Assembly: GCF_002584535.1 (NCBI RefSeq)
Contig: NZ_NUOT01000086.1
Span: 1 to 39,618 of the forward strand
Reading direction: 5' to 3'
Length of the DNA stretch: 39,618 bases
Origin: Bacillus cereus
GTDB taxonomy: Bacteria > Bacillota > Bacilli > Bacillales > Bacillaceae_G
Shown: positions 1 through 7,629 of the stretch, piece by piece
Layout: each line of letters opens with the position of its first letter
How positions within the stretch are numbered: the stretch's first letter is position 1
Position numbers and translations under genes: made by a program
Notes under the pieces: generated by a model
Seen by the model: only the letters and a program-made list of their open reading frames with translations
What the model was told of the DNA's origin: nothing
Databases searched by the model: none

Positions 1-47
1 GATAACATGCGCAAGAAAATGGTAATTTAGGTAACTTAACCATAACA

Positions 48-75
48 TAAAAGCTCTGATTTATGGGGCTTTTTC
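48..75 (+). terminator. Terminator-like hairpin at left edge
   Basis: AAAAGCTC and GGGGCTTTT can pair (with G-U pairs) around a short loop, followed by a T-rich run. It probably ends a gene lying to the left of the window. No coding sequence can be assigned to it here. Confidence 0.4.
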
Positions 76-117
76 TTTTTTCTCAATAAACAGTATAGAT
101 AAATATGGTAAAATGGT

Positions 118-198
118 AAGTGGATGGGAGTCCACTTACATATTATTAAAATTAAGATGGTTCAAGTCGGAGAAAGGTACCTTAGGGTGCCTTTTCTT
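118..198 (+). terminator. Hairpin followed by rho-independent terminator
   Basis: Two stem-loops lie in a row. AAGTGGA (118-124) pairs perfectly with TCCACTT (131-137). Further on, AAAGGTACC and GGTGCCTTT form a 9-bp stem with one G-U pair around TTAG, followed by a T-rich run near 190-200. The second has the form of an intrinsic terminator. The tandem arrangement could also be a small structured leader, but no downstream plus-strand gene is visible to support that. Confidence 0.5.
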
Positions 199-325
199 TT
201 TTAAACTGACCCCTAATAATAAATGAGAGTGTTGTATCTTCATAACCATTTGTAATAAATATATTCCATATTTTTTCTAGTAACTCATTTCTTTTGTTAT
301 TGAAATCTTTATTTGTTCTAGCCAT
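182..325 (-). pseudogene. TetR-family regulator, N-terminal fragment
   Basis: A 47-codon minus-strand reading frame starts at ATG 323-325 behind a good GGAGG site. Its first ~37 residues look like the start of a TetR/AcrR DNA-binding domain: a basic stretch (NNKRNELLEKIW), then NIFITNGYEDTTLSFII, which matches helix 1 and the start of the helix-turn-helix. The expected recognition helix and YxHFxSKE-type motif are missing. The homology stops around position 210, next to the sequence ACTGACCCC, so the gene was probably cut by a rearrangement. The remaining ~10 codons look like read-through into unrelated DNA. I regard it as a gene remnant without function. Confidence 0.6.
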
Positions 326-374
326 TTCTCCTCCTTATAACAAATAATTTGTAAATACTGCCAGGGTCCTGCCG

Positions 375-501
375 AATGCCCATCAATCTAAGATTTTGAG
401 ACACCCCCATAACAAAATTTTTACCTTCTACAGTTATTTATGAGAATTCAACCATTTTTTTCGTTTTGGGGAGGAATGTATTTCTTAAGTTGATGGGCAT
501 G
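375..501. repeat. Short IS231-like inverted-repeat element (copy A)
   Basis: This 127-bp segment begins ATGCCCATCAATCTAAGA and ends with the reverse complement of CATGCCCATCAACTTAAGAA. The latter is the terminal repeat I recall for IS231. The inner flanks are also inverted (C-rich CCCCCATAAC on the left, GTTTTGGGG on the right). It contains no reading frame, so it resembles a MITE or a collapsed IS231/MIC231 element. It directly abuts the truncated IS256-type transposase on its right. A second copy with the same architecture lies at 36956-37074. Confidence 0.6.
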
Positions 502-516
502 TATGGTGACCCCTAG

Positions 517-1118
517 TAAAAAAAAGATATTACAGAAATTTTTCGTTTGCATTTAGAAACAGAGGTAAATATACTGTTGGCGACAGAGTTAACAGCTTTT
601 TTAGACTACGAAAAATACGATCGCATAGGCTTTAATTCAGGCAATTCCCGCAATGATTCCTATCCCCGTACGCTACGTACGGAATACGGTGATCTTCAAA
701 TTTCTATTTCACGTGACCGTAATGTCGAATTTAAACAACAGACTGTCGCACCTTACAGACGCTCAAACGAGATACTTGAATCATTTGTCATTCATATGTT
801 CCAAAAGGGGGTCACACTGGCGGAGATTACGGAGTTAATCGGAAAAATGTATGCTCATTCTTATACACCACAAACGATTTCAAATATGACAAAAATGATG
901 ACAGCACTAGTATTTATTCAATGAATTTAATCTAGTCCTTTAACAAGCAAATCAAGAAATATACAAAGCGCAAGGAACTGTTTCAAAATGAGGAATCACT
1001 AGAATGCTTTCTCATATACCAGTTCGAAGACTACAACCAGCGCTTTGCGACTCGTTGTCACATCGGCTTCGACCAGGCACGGGCAGAACTAACAACGATG
1101 TTTGAATCGAAAGAATAA
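517..1118 (+). pseudogene. IS256-family transposase remnant
   Basis: The frame from about 517 to ~905 encodes the N-terminal part of an IS256/Mutator-type transposase (ALETEVNLL-type start, SRNDSYPRTLRTEYGD, ISRDRNVEFKQQTVAPYRRS, FQKGVTLAEI, YTPQTISNMT). An original start codon is not visible. The protein then runs into a stop at 922-924. Positions ~940-1118 encode the family C-terminus (KELFQNEESLECFLIYQFEDY then RCHIGFDQARAELTTMF) up to a TAA at 1116-1118. About 200 central residues, including most of the DDE catalytic core, are missing. It is a dead element with a 5' truncation and an internal deletion. Confidence 0.85.
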
Positions 1119-1148
1119 GCGAAGGTCACGGAAAGGCGTATAATTTTA

Positions 1149-1182
1149 ATGTTTTTGGAAGGGGTATCCCTTCCAAAAACAT
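1149..1182. repeat. Perfect 15-bp hairpin
   Basis: ATGTTTTTGGAAGGG (1149-1163) pairs perfectly with CCCTTCCAAAAACAT (1168-1182) around a 4-nt loop, just after the transposase remnant. No long T run follows. It may be a terminator of the IS element or part of its right end. Confidence 0.6.
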
Positions 1183-1254
1183 CAAAACCATTTCTGCAAA
1201 TTAAACATATAAAATTCAATAAAACGACGGTCTATAAGAAAAGGTTGGAATGTC

Positions 1255-1282
1255 ATTTACACAAAAATATTGACACTCCTCA
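1255..1282. repeat. Probable right end of the IS256-type element
   Basis: The stretch around ATTTACACAAAAATATTGACAC resembles IS256-family right ends, which carry TTTACACAAxx near the tip. No matching left end is visible upstream, in line with the 5' truncation. Assignment is by resemblance only. Confidence 0.35.
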
Positions 1283-1304
1283 AAATATGATTATTTGGTT
1301 ATAT

Positions 1305-2126
1305 TCATTTCTTAAAAAAACATTCTACATTTTCGTAGGTTTTTAAAGGATTTCCCTTTAAGAAATCTATAACCATATCATTGAATATATTTTTTTCCAT
1401 AATATTTAAAGGATCAAACGAGTTATTAAAAATGGCTAGGGTAGAATTTGGGATGTTTTTGAAAAGTATTTGAGCTGCTTTTTCCTCATTAACCCCAATA
1501 AAAAACTTATTGCCTCCTCCCATAACTAGTGTATTAGCTTGTATTAAATGTAATAGATGAGTATGTGTTGGAAAAGGAGCTGTTTTCATAGCTAACAGAG
1601 TTTTTTTATCAATAGTAAATGATTTTCTTAGAATTTCTTCGGTATATGGATATGGCTTATAAACTTTCATCATAAGATTGATAATAGTTGAGTAAGGAAG
1701 TAATGAAAACAAAGCGTTTGATATTTTTAATACAAAATTAGAGCTCAATGAGGGAAGTTCACTGAAGCTATCTGCGATAACTAAATTCTTTATTATGTCA
1801 GGTCTCTTTATGGCTAGCAAGGTAGCAATCTGTCCACCTTGAGATACTCCCACAAGGTTTACACGATCAAGAGAAAGAGCATCTAAAAAAGCCGAAATAT
1901 CTTCAGTTATTAAATTATGGTCATACTTATTATTTGGGAAAAATTTTCCGGAATCGCCATGTCCACGATAGTCAATCATTATCATTTTATAGAAAGGTGA
2001 GAAAGCCTTAATTTGTGGTTCCCACATTTTCCAAGAAGCACCACTTCCGTGTAAAAATATAATTACATCTCCAGTTCCTGATACTTCATAGTGTATATGA
2101 GTCCCATTTACTTTTATATTAGGCAT
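1305..2126 (-). CDS. Alpha/beta-hydrolase-fold protein, apparent triad loss
   Basis: This 273-residue protein has the alpha/beta hydrolase layout: an oxyanion-type HGSG at 26-29, the DYRGHGDSG loop at 52-60 and the nucleophile elbow GVSQGG with Ser95. I chose the ATG at 2124-2126 because GAAAGGAG lies 6-7 nt upstream; an in-frame ATG 27 nt earlier lacks such a site. The acid is expected after strand 6, where the family has GxxD, but the protein reads GGGNK (Asn206). The catalytic His is expected in an NAGHxxxxE-like motif, but here the text is NNSFDPLNIME, so no His is present. The protein may be inactive, may use other residues, or may bind rather than hydrolyse a ligand. It runs away from the ABC genes and has no clear operon partner. 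Confidence 0.8.
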   Translation of the reverse strand: MPNIKVNGTHIHYEVSGTGDVIIFLHGSGASWKMWEPQIKAFSPFYKMIMIDYRGHGDSGKFFPNNKYDHNLITEDISAFLDALSLDRVNLVGVSQGGQIATLLAIKRPDIIKNLVIADSFSELPSLSSNFVLKISNALFSLLPYSTIINLMMKVYKPYPYTEEILRKSFTIDKKTLLAMKTAPFPTHTHLLHLIQANTLVMGGGNKFFIGVNEEKAAQILFKNIPNSTLAIFNNSFDPLNIMEKNIFNDMVIDFLKGNPLKTYENVECFFKK

Positions 2127-2153
2127 TAAAAAGACTCCTTTCAACATTTTCAT

Positions 2154-2609
2154 TCCATTTTATTGAAATTCCAAACTCACAGCATTATTTTGAAAGTCAT
2201 GTATAAGTAATGATAATGAACAAGACTTATCTATCATTAATAACTCTTGTTGATATTAATTAATGATTATGAAATGGTAAAGTAAGATATTATTAATGGA
2301 ATTTATGTAGAATTATACATGTTTCTATATTTTTGACTATTGATAAAATAAATTTAGCCGATAGCGTTATTTCCTTATATATAGTTAAAATAATGAAATG
2401 TTTCTTAGAAAAATAAAAATAGAAGTTTAAAAGTGAAATAGCTAAAAATCCCTATGTAGTAAAGTGGGAAAGAAATTTTATATTGTATTGATAATGTAGA
2501 GATAGGGTTGAATTTAATGTTTCTCAAATTTTAATATATGAAATAAGAAAAATAGATATTTTTTCTTATTATGCTAATTAATCATTCATTAGTAAATAAC
2601 TTTTTGACA
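2154..2609. other. AT-rich intergenic stretch, no gene seen
   Basis: This gap separates the hydrolase start from the ABC promoter. It is very AT-rich and has no reading frame with a convincing ribosome binding site. I see no terminator or strong repeat before the operator at 2610. Confidence 0.5.
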
Positions 2610-2642
2610 TTTTTGAAATTTATAACGATAATATTTCAAAAA
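2610..2642. promoter_or_regulatory. TetR-type operator, site 1 (ABC promoter)
   Basis: TTTTTGAAAT (2610-2619) and ATTTCAAAAA (2633-2642) are perfect inverted arms, with 13 nt between the TGAAAT and ATTTCA cores. It ends 3 nt before the -35 box. The same palindrome occurs at 2677-2707, 5531-5576 and 5606-5635. Confidence 0.75.
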
Positions 2643-2645
2643 GTA

Positions 2646-2674
2646 TTGAAAAGTTATTTTTTGTAGATTATAAT
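2646..2674 (+). promoter_or_regulatory. Sigma-A promoter of the ABC exporter genes
   Basis: The -35 box TTGAAA (2646-2651) and the perfect -10 box TATAAT (2669-2674) are separated by 17 nt. Operators sit immediately upstream and downstream, so a bound repressor would cover the promoter and the start of transcription. Confidence 0.75.
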
Positions 2675-2676
2675 AA

Positions 2677-2707
2677 TTTTGAAATATAAAATAAAAATAT
2701 TTCAAAA
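2677..2707. promoter_or_regulatory. TetR-type operator, site 2 (ABC promoter)
   Basis: TTTTGAAATAT (2677-2687) is perfectly inverted as ATATTTCAAAA (2697-2707). It begins 2 nt after the -10 box and spans the expected transcription start. Its centre is 66 bp from that of site 1. Confidence 0.75.
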
Positions 2708-2719
2708 AGGGGTGTTGGT

Positions 2720-3616
2720 ATGATTTTAGTAAAAAATTTAACAAAACAATTTTCTAATGGAAAGGGGCTTTTTGATATTTCATTTGAAGTACAAGAAGGT
2801 GAAGTTTTTGGGTATTTAGGACCGAACGGAGCTGGGAAATCTACCACCATTAGAAATTTAATGGGTTTCACACGCCCTACCTCTGGAAAAGCATCCATAT
2901 TTGGACTTGATTGTTGGGAGGATTCAGCAAAGATCCAAAGGGAAGTTGGTTATTTACCAGGAGAAATTGCATTTATGGATGGAATGAATGGTTTAGAATT
3001 TTTAAAGTTGATTCAAGGTATGAGAGGGATAAGAGATAATCGAAAACGTGATGAACTAATAGAAAGATTTCAATTTGATGTTAAAACTCCTATTAGAAAA
3101 ATGTCCAAAGGAATGAAACAGAAGGTTGGAATAGTGGCAGCCTTTATGCATGATCCACAAGTATTAATTTTAGATGAACCTACATCTGGATTGGATCCTT
3201 TAATGCAACAATTGTTTATTGAGTTGGTATTAGAAGAAAAGAGTAGGGGAAAAACAATCCTTATGTCTTCACATATATTCCCAGAAATTGAACGTACATG
3301 TGATAGAGTTGCAATTATTAAAGATGGTCGCTTATTAACCATTGAAAAAATTTCTGATTTACGTGCAAAACAGCGACAGGTTATTGAAGTTACCTTAAGT
3401 TCTAAGGAAGAATTAAATTCTTTGAAAAAATTAAACTTTCAATTTGAAAATTTTAACGGAACAACAGCATCAATTATTGTGCATGGAGATTATGATACTC
3501 TTTTCCGTGCTTTATCAAAATTTCATGTTATTGGTTTTCAAGTTAGAAATATGGATTTGGAAAGTATCTTTATGCACTATTATGATAGACAACAGAAGGG
3601 AGTTGTTAATTTATGA
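2720..3616 (+). CDS. ABC transporter ATP-binding protein
   Basis: This is the 298-residue ATPase subunit of an ABC-2-type exporter. It has Walker A GPNGAGKST at 34-42, the signature MSKGMKQK near 128-135, Walker B VLILDEP at 148-154 with catalytic Glu153, and the H-loop SSHIF with His184. The C-terminal ~80 residues form the usual accessory domain of drug- or lipid-export ATPases. An AAAGG site lies just upstream. Its stop overlaps the permease start by 4 nt (ATGA), so the two are translationally coupled. The promoter carries the same operator pair as the ketosynthase operon, so export of, or resistance to, the cluster's product is a reasonable inference. The substrate cannot be read from the sequence. 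Confidence 0.95.
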   Translation: MILVKNLTKQFSNGKGLFDISFEVQEGEVFGYLGPNGAGKSTTIRNLMGFTRPTSGKASIFGLDCWEDSAKIQREVGYLPGEIAFMDGMNGLEFLKLIQGMRGIRDNRKRDELIERFQFDVKTPIRKMSKGMKQKVGIVAAFMHDPQVLILDEPTSGLDPLMQQLFIELVLEEKSRGKTILMSSHIFPEIERTCDRVAIIKDGRLLTIEKISDLRAKQRQVIEVTLSSKEELNSLKKLNFQFENFNGTTASIIVHGDYDTLFRALSKFHVIGFQVRNMDLESIFMHYYDRQQKGVVNL

Positions 3617-4419
3617 GTAAGTCATTATTTATAGCTAGTTTGAAGGGTAACAGCAAAAATATTTCTAATTTTGCTATTGGATCAGTTCTATATTTATGGA
3701 TACTGATTTGGGTTTTTCCATCAATGTCTTCTGCAAAAGGGCTGAATGACTTAATAAAATCTATGCCAGAAGCTCTGCAGAAAGTAACGGGCTTGCAAAG
3801 TGGTGTTCATAAATTAAATGACTTTTTAGCTGGTGAATATTATGGATTAATTTTTGTGCTCTTACTAATGGTTTATAGCATTATTGCTTCAACTCAATTG
3901 GTTGCAAGGCTTGTTGATAAAGGAGCGATGGCTTATTTGGTTGCTACACCAGTTTCGCGTGCTAAAATTATTTTGACACAGGCATCTGTTCTAATTCTTG
4001 GTCTGCTTACTATTGTTATTTTCACTTATGTTGGTGGATTAATTGGTGCAGAATGGTTTATTGAAAAGTCTGATCTGGACAAGGAATTATTTTTGAAGAT
4101 GAATTTAGTAGGTGGATTGTTATTTTTAGTTGTATGTGCATATTCGTTCTTTTTCTCCTGCTTATTTAATGATGAAAAGAAAGCAATGAGTATTTCTGCT
4201 GGTGTTACAGTATTATTTTATGGATTAGATATGTTAGGGAAGTTAAGTGATAAATTTGAATGGATGAGAAATATATCACTGTTCAATCTTTTTCAACCCC
4301 AAGAGATTATTTCAGGTGATTACGATGTAGTGCCAACAAGCATAGGTTTATTAGTAAGTGCTATAGTTATTTTCGGACTTTCAACTTTAGTGTTTAAAAA
4401 AAGGGACTTACCATTGTAA
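3613..4419 (+). CDS. ABC-2-type transporter permease
   Basis: This 268-residue membrane protein has about six hydrophobic segments: near residues 20-38, 75-95, 115-140, 158-182, 192-212 and 240-260. The pattern matches ABC-2 permeases that pair with a separate ATPase. The motif VARLVDKGAMAYLVATPVSR between segments 2 and 3 matches the coupling region of that family (usually ...DRGTLDLLLSRPVSR...). It overlaps the ATPase gene by 4 nt and is followed by a strong terminator, so the transcript is a two-gene exporter. No other transport subunit is present. Confidence 0.9.
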   Translation: MSKSLFIASLKGNSKNISNFAIGSVLYLWILIWVFPSMSSAKGLNDLIKSMPEALQKVTGLQSGVHKLNDFLAGEYYGLIFVLLLMVYSIIASTQLVARLVDKGAMAYLVATPVSRAKIILTQASVLILGLLTIVIFTYVGGLIGAEWFIEKSDLDKELFLKMNLVGGLLFLVVCAYSFFFSCLFNDEKKAMSISAGVTVLFYGLDMLGKLSDKFEWMRNISLFNLFQPQEIISGDYDVVPTSIGLLVSAIVIFGLSTLVFKKRDLPL

Positions 4420-4507
4420 TTAGATAATATTTGCTTGTGAAATAAATAAGCATATGTACATTGTATTAAAAAACAGTTTTTAAGTAAGATAATTATAGTC
4501 ATAAAAT

Positions 4508-4550
4508 AACCTGATTTTAATATTTCTATTAAAATCAGGTTATTTTTTTA
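4508..4550 (+). terminator. Rho-independent terminator of the ABC genes
   Basis: AACCTGATTTTAAT (4508-4521) pairs perfectly with ATTAAAATCAGGTT (4528-4541), followed by a T run. Confidence 0.9.
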
Positions 4551-4734
4551 ATAGGATTTTTTAATGATAGTGAGATTAATAGAAATTGAAAATATGTAAG
4601 TATCTTCGGCGAAATAGGAGTTTGTAAATAAAATTAATATTTTATTTATAATGAGTTTTTGAAAGTATAATATTATTTTTCTATATTAAATGAATTAAGA
4701 ACAAGAACATAATAAACTTAGGTGTCTGTTTAGT

Positions 4735-4768
4735 GAAAGGTCCAAAAATTGAAAATTTTGGACCTTTC
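4735..4768. repeat. Perfect 13-bp hairpin without T run
   Basis: GAAAGGTCCAAAA (4735-4747) is inverted as TTTTGGACCTTTC (4756-4768). It lies between the convergent permease and TetR genes. It may act as a bidirectional barrier. The rest of the 4551-4858 gap shows nothing gene-like. Confidence 0.6.
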
Positions 4769-4858
4769 ATAAATGATTGGGATATTTCCTATATACCATA
4801 AAAGGCTATTTTTTAATTATTGAATGTTAAACAGGCAGAACTAACAAAATATGCTTTA

Positions 4859-5470
4859 TTATTTATTGGGATTAGATAATCCATAATAAAACATTGTTAG
4901 TAATTCTTTTGTGTGTTGTTCATGATTCATATCAAGCAAGAAAGGGGCCTGTTGTTCACCTAATTGATTAAACATATTAATATATAGCAGAATCATTTCT
5001 TGTGACAGATCAGGGTTAATTTCTCCATCTTCTTGAGCGCGTCGAACAAAACTGAGGAAAATTGGGATGATAGTTTTATTTTGGTATGAAATCAAAAATT
5101 CTCGCAGTTTTTGGTCGCTATGCATAGCTTGTTCAATCATTTCAGGATGAAATATACTGGATTGTTGTAGTTTGCGTGTTAACATCTGATGCATTTTTTC
5201 CTTAAAACAGAGTTGCGATTTAATTAACTCTTCATAAAAGGAAACCTCTTCTATTGTAAAATCCATAATTAATTCTCGGAAAAGTGCATCTTTGCTACCA
5301 AAGTGATTATAAATTGTTACTTGAGACACCTGTGCCTGTTTAGCTATATCTTCAATTTTTACATCTTTGTAGCCTTTCTCTGTAAAAAGAGAAAAAGCTG
5401 CTTTTTTTATGGCCTCCTTTTTCTTTTTTTTGACTCTTTCAAATCCATTTAATGTTGTTGTATTCCTCAT
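4859..5470 (-). CDS. TetR/AcrR-family transcriptional regulator
   Basis: This 203-residue repressor has a basic N-terminus (KKKKK at 14-18) and a TetR helix-turn-helix at about 20-65. The domain shows AAFSLFTEKGYKDVKIEDIA, then VSQVTIYNHFGSKDALF. The rest is the variable ligand-binding and dimerisation domain. ATG at 5470 has an AAGGAGG site upstream. The gene lies between the exporter it probably controls and the SDR-ketosynthase operon transcribed in the opposite direction. The intergenic region carries two copies of the palindrome that also flanks the ABC promoter. I infer that the protein binds all four sites and represses exporter, biosynthesis and itself. The inducer may be a pathway product or intermediate. 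Binding is not shown by sequence alone. Confidence 0.92.
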   Translation of the reverse strand: MRNTTTLNGFERVKKKKKEAIKKAAFSLFTEKGYKDVKIEDIAKQAQVSQVTIYNHFGSKDALFRELIMDFTIEEVSFYEELIKSQLCFKEKMHQMLTRKLQQSSIFHPEMIEQAMHSDQKLREFLISYQNKTIIPIFLSFVRRAQEDGEINPDLSQEMILLYINMFNQLGEQQAPFLLDMNHEQHTKELLTMFYYGLSNPNK

Positions 5471-5495
5471 TATACAACCTCCTTATCTCACTTTT

Positions 5496-5524
5496 AATAT
5501 AAATGATGAAATATAAAGGTGCAA
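5496..5524 (-). promoter_or_regulatory. Promoter of the TetR gene
   Basis: On the minus strand, -35 TTGCAC (complement of 5519-5524) and -10 TATATT (complement of 5496-5501) are 17 nt apart. The 17-bp-arm operator at 5531-5576 lies directly upstream, which allows autoregulation. Confidence 0.65.
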
Positions 5525-5530
5525 GAATTT

Positions 5531-5576
5531 CAACTCTTTTTGAAATTTATGTAACCATTAATTTCAAAAAGAGTTG
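5531..5576. promoter_or_regulatory. TetR-type operator, site 3 (long palindrome)
   Basis: The 17-nt arms 5531-5547 and 5560-5576 (CAACTCTTTTTGAAATT and its exact complement) surround a 12-nt spacer. The core TGAAAT-14-ATTTCA matches the other three sites. It lies between the TetR promoter and the cluster promoter, and its right arm touches the cluster -35 box. Confidence 0.8.
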
Positions 5577-5602
5577 ATTATTTACAAATTAAGGATTATA
5601 AT
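5574..5602 (+). promoter_or_regulatory. Sigma-A promoter of the SDR-ketosynthase operon
   Basis: The -35 box TTGATT (5574-5579) and the perfect -10 box TATAAT (5597-5602) are 17 nt apart. Operator-to-promoter distances match those at the ABC promoter within 1 bp. The implied 5' leader is long (about 190 nt to the SDR start) and contains a small AGTTATA/TATAACT hairpin near 5704-5720, but no recognised riboswitch. Confidence 0.72.
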
Positions 5603-5605
5603 GGG

Positions 5606-5635
5606 TTTGAAATTTGTTATTTCTGATATTTCAAA
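5606..5635. promoter_or_regulatory. TetR-type operator, site 4
   Basis: TTTGAAAT (5606-5613) and ATTTCAAA (5628-5635) are perfect inverted arms, with 14 nt between the TGAAAT and ATTTCA cores. The site begins 3 nt after the -10 box. Its centre is 67 bp from that of site 3. Confidence 0.7.
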
Positions 5636-5803
5636 AATATCTTTTTATAACGAGTATTTTGTACATTCATTGTTTTGATGAAAGGAGCTGCTAATTAATC
5701 TGAGTTATAGTTTATAACTACAATACTATTAATCTAGTAAACAACTAACTTTATTCATTTGATTGAGAAGATAGTTTTATAAAGTGCAAAGGAGTGACTA
5801 AAA

Positions 5804-6544
5804 ATGCAATTAGATTCCAAGGTCGCAATAGTTACAGGTGGAACAAGAGGGATTGGGAAAGCTATAGCTAAAACCTTCTTGGAGGCGGGTGCAATAGTGA
5901 TATGTGCAGCCAGAAAAGAGAATGAATTTAAAGAGTTACATTCTCAGTTTCCTCTTAGGGCTATTTTTTCAGAAGTCGATGTAAGGGATGCTGAATCAGT
6001 TAAGCAAATGGTTCAGTCCGCGATCTCTAATTACGGTCAAGTAGATATTATGGTAGCGAATGCTGGGGTTTTAAGGGATTCATTATTAATCAATATGACT
6101 TGTGAAGATTGGAATGAATCTATTAACACAAATTTAAATGGTGTTTTTAACTGTACTCATGCTGTAATAGAGCACATGGTTGAACGAAAATCGGGTCATA
6201 TTATTAATGTTTCATCAGCAGCAGCAACTCGTGTAAATATAGGTCAAGCCAATTATTGTGCTTCTAAGGCTGGAGTTGAAATGTTTACTAAAGTCGCAGC
6301 TATGGAACTAGGACCACATGGGGTTAGGGTTAATTGTCTTTCTCCGGGAATTATTGAAGAAGGTATGGGTGCTGAATTGGTGAAAAAAGAAAAGATTTGG
6401 GAAAGGTATCAAAGAAGAATGGCTCTTCGGCGGGCTGGGACATCAGATGAGATATCAAAGGCTGCTTTATTCCTAGTAACAGATTCAAGCTCGTATGTTA
6501 ATGGACATGTTTTAGAAGTAAATGGTGGTTTGTTATGGGGCTGA
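5804..6544 (+). CDS. SDR-family reductase (FabG-like)
   Basis: This 246-residue short-chain dehydrogenase probably reduces a beta-keto thioester to a beta-hydroxy thioester with NAD(P)H. The Rossmann motif TGGTRGIG is at 11-18, NAGV at 86-89, and the catalytic set Asn110, Ser138, Tyr151 and Lys155 (YCASK) is complete. The length and the C-terminal VNGHVLEVNGG motif are typical of FabG/PhaB-type reductases. An AAAGGAGTGA site precedes the ATG. It is the first gene of the operon and is followed by KS1 after 24 nt. It is the obvious source of ketoreduction for the ketosynthases. Whether it prefers ACP- or CoA-bound substrates cannot be told, though the absence of an ACP gene favours CoA. Confidence 0.93.
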   Translation: MQLDSKVAIVTGGTRGIGKAIAKTFLEAGAIVICAARKENEFKELHSQFPLRAIFSEVDVRDAESVKQMVQSAISNYGQVDIMVANAGVLRDSLLINMTCEDWNESINTNLNGVFNCTHAVIEHMVERKSGHIINVSSAAATRVNIGQANYCASKAGVEMFTKVAAMELGPHGVRVNCLSPGIIEEGMGAELVKKEKIWERYQRRMALRRAGTSDEISKAALFLVTDSSSYVNGHVLEVNGGLLWG

Positions 6545-6568
6545 TTAGAAAGGAGGAGTTTTAAAGAA

Positions 6569-7618
6569 ATGTTGACTGTACCAAAAGTTGATGGTAAGCA
6601 AAATGGTCTTACATACCCTGTAGGAATTATGGGAACAGGAATGTATGTTCCTGAAAATGTAATAAATAATAATTATTGGGAGAGTCGCCTGGATACTACT
6701 AGTAATTGGATTATAGAAAAAACAGGCATTATAGAAAGACGTCACATTAGTAAGGATATTTCCACATCTGACATGTGCGTTGCAGCAGGGAAAGAAGCTT
6801 TGGATAGATGTGGTATTGCTGCCAAAGATCTAGATGCCATAATTATAGCAACAATTACACCTGACTATCAGTTACCTTCAACAGCGTTAATTGTAAAAGA
6901 AAAGTTAAAAGCTGATAATGCAATTCCACTAGATTTAACACAAGTAGCTTGTGCAGGTGTAGTTTTCGGTGTTTATTTAGGAGTACATCTTCTACAAAAT
7001 AAACAATTTAATAATGTATTAGTTATAGGAGCCGATGCATTATCACGTATATATAATCCTGAAGATAGAGGATCATGTGTATTTTTTGGAGATGCGTGTG
7101 GTGCTATGGTTTTACATAGAATGAAAGAGGAGTCACTGGGGGTTTTGTCTTGGGATATTGGTTCGAAATTCAATATAAATGGGGCAGGAGTTTCCCATGG
7201 TGGGGCAAAATATCCACTCTCACAGCAAGATTTTAATAATGGTAAACATTATCTTTATATGGAAGGTAAGGAAGTTTGGAAGGAAGCTGTGAAAGCTTTA
7301 CCAGCAACAATTGAACGCTCTATTCATAAAGCAGGATTAACAGTTCCACAAATTGATTTTTTTGCTGTACATCAAGCAAACAAAAGGTTAATTCAACATG
7401 TTTTTGACAATCTAGGTGTAGATTCTGAGAAAACTTTATTTAATGTACATAAGTATGGAAATACAGGAGCAGGTACTATACCAACAGTATTACATGAAGC
7501 AATAATAAGTAAAAAAATAAAAAATCGGGATTTAGTGTCATTAGCCGGTATAGGGGCAGGATTTAAGTGGGGCTCCTTATTAATTAGACACTCTTCTGAT
7601 TCAGAAGATTTTGAATAG
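6569..7618 (+). CDS. KAS III-like ketosynthase KS1 (full triad)
   Basis: This 349-residue FabH-type thiolase-fold enzyme keeps the full KAS III triad: Cys128 (QVACAG), His268 (AVHQAN) and Asn298 (YGNTGAG). Such enzymes catalyse decarboxylative condensation of an acyl starter with a malonyl unit, or sometimes acyl transfer. The start has AAAGGAGG about 10 nt upstream. It carries ~20 extra N-terminal residues and an acidic C-terminal tail (DSEDFE) past the normal FabH end; KS2 and KS9 have similar PEDF tails. It sits directly after the SDR and 11 nt before KS2. The triad suggests a real condensing enzyme, but its starter and extender are unknown. Confidence 0.92.
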   Translation: MLTVPKVDGKQNGLTYPVGIMGTGMYVPENVINNNYWESRLDTTSNWIIEKTGIIERRHISKDISTSDMCVAAGKEALDRCGIAAKDLDAIIIATITPDYQLPSTALIVKEKLKADNAIPLDLTQVACAGVVFGVYLGVHLLQNKQFNNVLVIGADALSRIYNPEDRGSCVFFGDACGAMVLHRMKEESLGVLSWDIGSKFNINGAGVSHGGAKYPLSQQDFNNGKHYLYMEGKEVWKEAVKALPATIERSIHKAGLTVPQIDFFAVHQANKRLIQHVFDNLGVDSEKTLFNVHKYGNTGAGTIPTVLHEAIISKKIKNRDLVSLAGIGAGFKWGSLLIRHSSDSEDFE

Positions 7619-7629
7619 TAGGTGAGGAA

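Noticed and set aside
1149-1346. A 65-codon plus-strand frame after the IS256-type remnant.
   Set aside because: It starts inside a perfect hairpin, has no ribosome binding site and encodes no recognisable motif.
2668-2898. A minus-strand frame over the ABC promoter and ATPase start.
   Set aside because: It is antisense to a strongly supported gene and to its promoter and operator.
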